The notes beneath the pieces are model-generated. The model saw only the letters and a program-made list of their open reading frames with translations, made no database searches and was not told the DNA's origin. Shown piece by piece: positions 63,695-64,000 of a stretch of DNA of 64,000 bases; position 1 is the first letter of the stretch, and each line of letters opens with the position of its first letter. The position numbers and the translations under genes were made by a program. Source of the stretch: Sphingomonadales bacterium UBA656 (lineage in GTDB: Bacteria > Pseudomonadota > Alphaproteobacteria > Sphingomonadales > Sphingomonadaceae); assembly GCA_002299895.1 (NCBI GenBank), contig DBOC01000011.1, positions 42,321 through 106,320 of the forward strand, written 5' to 3'.

Positions 63695-63702
63695 TTGGAA
63701 TG

Positions 63703-63724
63703 GATATAAAGAAATCTTTATATC
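63703..63724. promoter_or_regulatory. Perfect palindromic operator before the met operon
   Basis: GATATAAAG-AAAT-CTTTATATC, 9-bp perfect arms around 4 bases, 8 bp upstream of the ArsR-methyltransferase start. It is very likely the operator for autoregulation of the whole operon. No second copy was seen in the window. The remaining 63725-63923 shows nothing else I can support. Confidence 0.75.
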
Positions 63725-63923
63725 TTGTCAATCCGCACAAATTCGCCATATTTTCTATCGTTATGGTAGACATAAGCCCCAAACAGCCATTTAACATTCT
63801 GCCGAAATGAAAAAGCGCATTGCCAGCGAATTATGAACGGGCTAGAGGGATTTTCGCAGGTAGGCTGCAATTCTTGCATCGTGCCTGTCAGGTTTTCATA
63901 AGTTTTGCTAGGGGGTTTCCCAT

Positions 63924-64000
63924 ATGAAGAAAATTGCTGTATCTCTCGTTCTTGCCGCTTCGCTCGGTTTGGCTGCTTGCTCAGGTGCTGAAGAAGCAAC
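63924..64000 (+). CDS. Lipoprotein, truncated by the window edge
   Basis: MKKIAVSLVLAASLGLAACS with lipobox LAAC (Cys19), then GAEEAT before the window ends. GGGGG lies about 6 bases upstream. The mature protein cannot be seen, so no function is proposed. Confidence 0.75.
   Translation, partial: MKKIAVSLVLAASLGLAACSGAEEA

Noticed and set aside
1..64000. CRISPR array, insertion sequences, integrase or transposase genes
   Set aside because: No regularly spaced direct repeats and no recombinase-like proteins were seen in any frame.
1..64000. Sigma-54 promoters (TGGCAC-N5-TTGCW)
   Set aside because: Despite rpoN being present, the TGGCAC occurrences I checked lacked the TTGC element at the right distance.

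Overview
The window looks like a chromosomal segment of an alphaproteobacterium, most probably a sphingomonad (Sphingomonadales, Sphingorhabdus/Sphingopyxis-like). The support is gene content and protein style: cysteine-free short L36, a tandem cold-shock-domain protein with a Gly-rich N-terminus, DUF3035 lipoproteins beside lspA, a DUF482 acyltransferase-like gene in an operon with RidA, and a two-gene MetH. This assignment is by recognition, not by a database search. No rRNA, tRNA, CRISPR array, insertion sequence or integrase was found.

Layout. 1-326 is the end-truncated start of a lipoprotein gene. 385-12093 is an acyl-CoA catabolic cluster (two thiolase-family proteins, CaiB CoA-transferase, TetR regulator, two crotonases, an HSD10-like dehydrogenase, aldehyde dehydrogenase, acyl-CoA ligase, acyl-CoA dehydrogenase). 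Three of its promoter regions share an 18-bp palindrome, TTTAAT-N6-ATTAAA-like, lying 19-23 bp upstream of a start codon. 12175-14691 is a tightly overlapping four-gene operon (DUF3572, HAD-like, RidA, DUF482), followed by rpmG and a double cold-shock protein. 16418-20662 is the RNase D - lptC - lptA - lptB - rpoN block. 20676-25902 is a surface-glycan-like cluster with a nucleotidyltransferase, HAD phosphatase, CDP-glycerol glycerophosphotransferase-like protein, Wzx-like flippase and an esterase. 25940-27880 is a small accessory insert holding a duplicated 70-residue protein and an FG-GAP/VCBS-type lipoprotein.

27983-34404 carries rpsI-rplM, ctaA, a merC-zur pair with a candidate Zur box, dxs, two related DUF3035-type lipoproteins and lspA. 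34482-42455 is a housekeeping run on the minus strand (purE-purK-folA-dipeptidase-ribF-ileS, plus gpmA). 42565-48154 holds an M14 carboxypeptidase, an apparently frameshifted small membrane protein, rpmJ, a HAD hydrolase, sucC (without sucD) and etfB-etfA. 48343-49530 is a solitary AIPR-type candidate phage-defence gene.

49747-52277 holds an M-type peptidase (DUF885) and nhaA. 52395-56299 is an Nfr-like locus: a membrane-tethered LuxR-type HTH protein, two small unknown proteins, an NfrB-like inner-membrane glycosyltransferase and a putative outer-membrane protein. TauE/SafE and TIGR02186 follow. 58069-63694 is a methionine operon in which MetH is split cleanly into two genes beside metF. It is headed by an ArsR-methyltransferase fusion with a perfect 9+9 bp palindrome just upstream. 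The window ends inside another lipoprotein gene.

The candidates most worth following are the shared 18-bp operator of the acyl-CoA cluster, the Nfr-like export locus, the autoregulated ArsR-methyltransferase/met operon, the solitary AIPR gene and the duplicated 70-residue protein.
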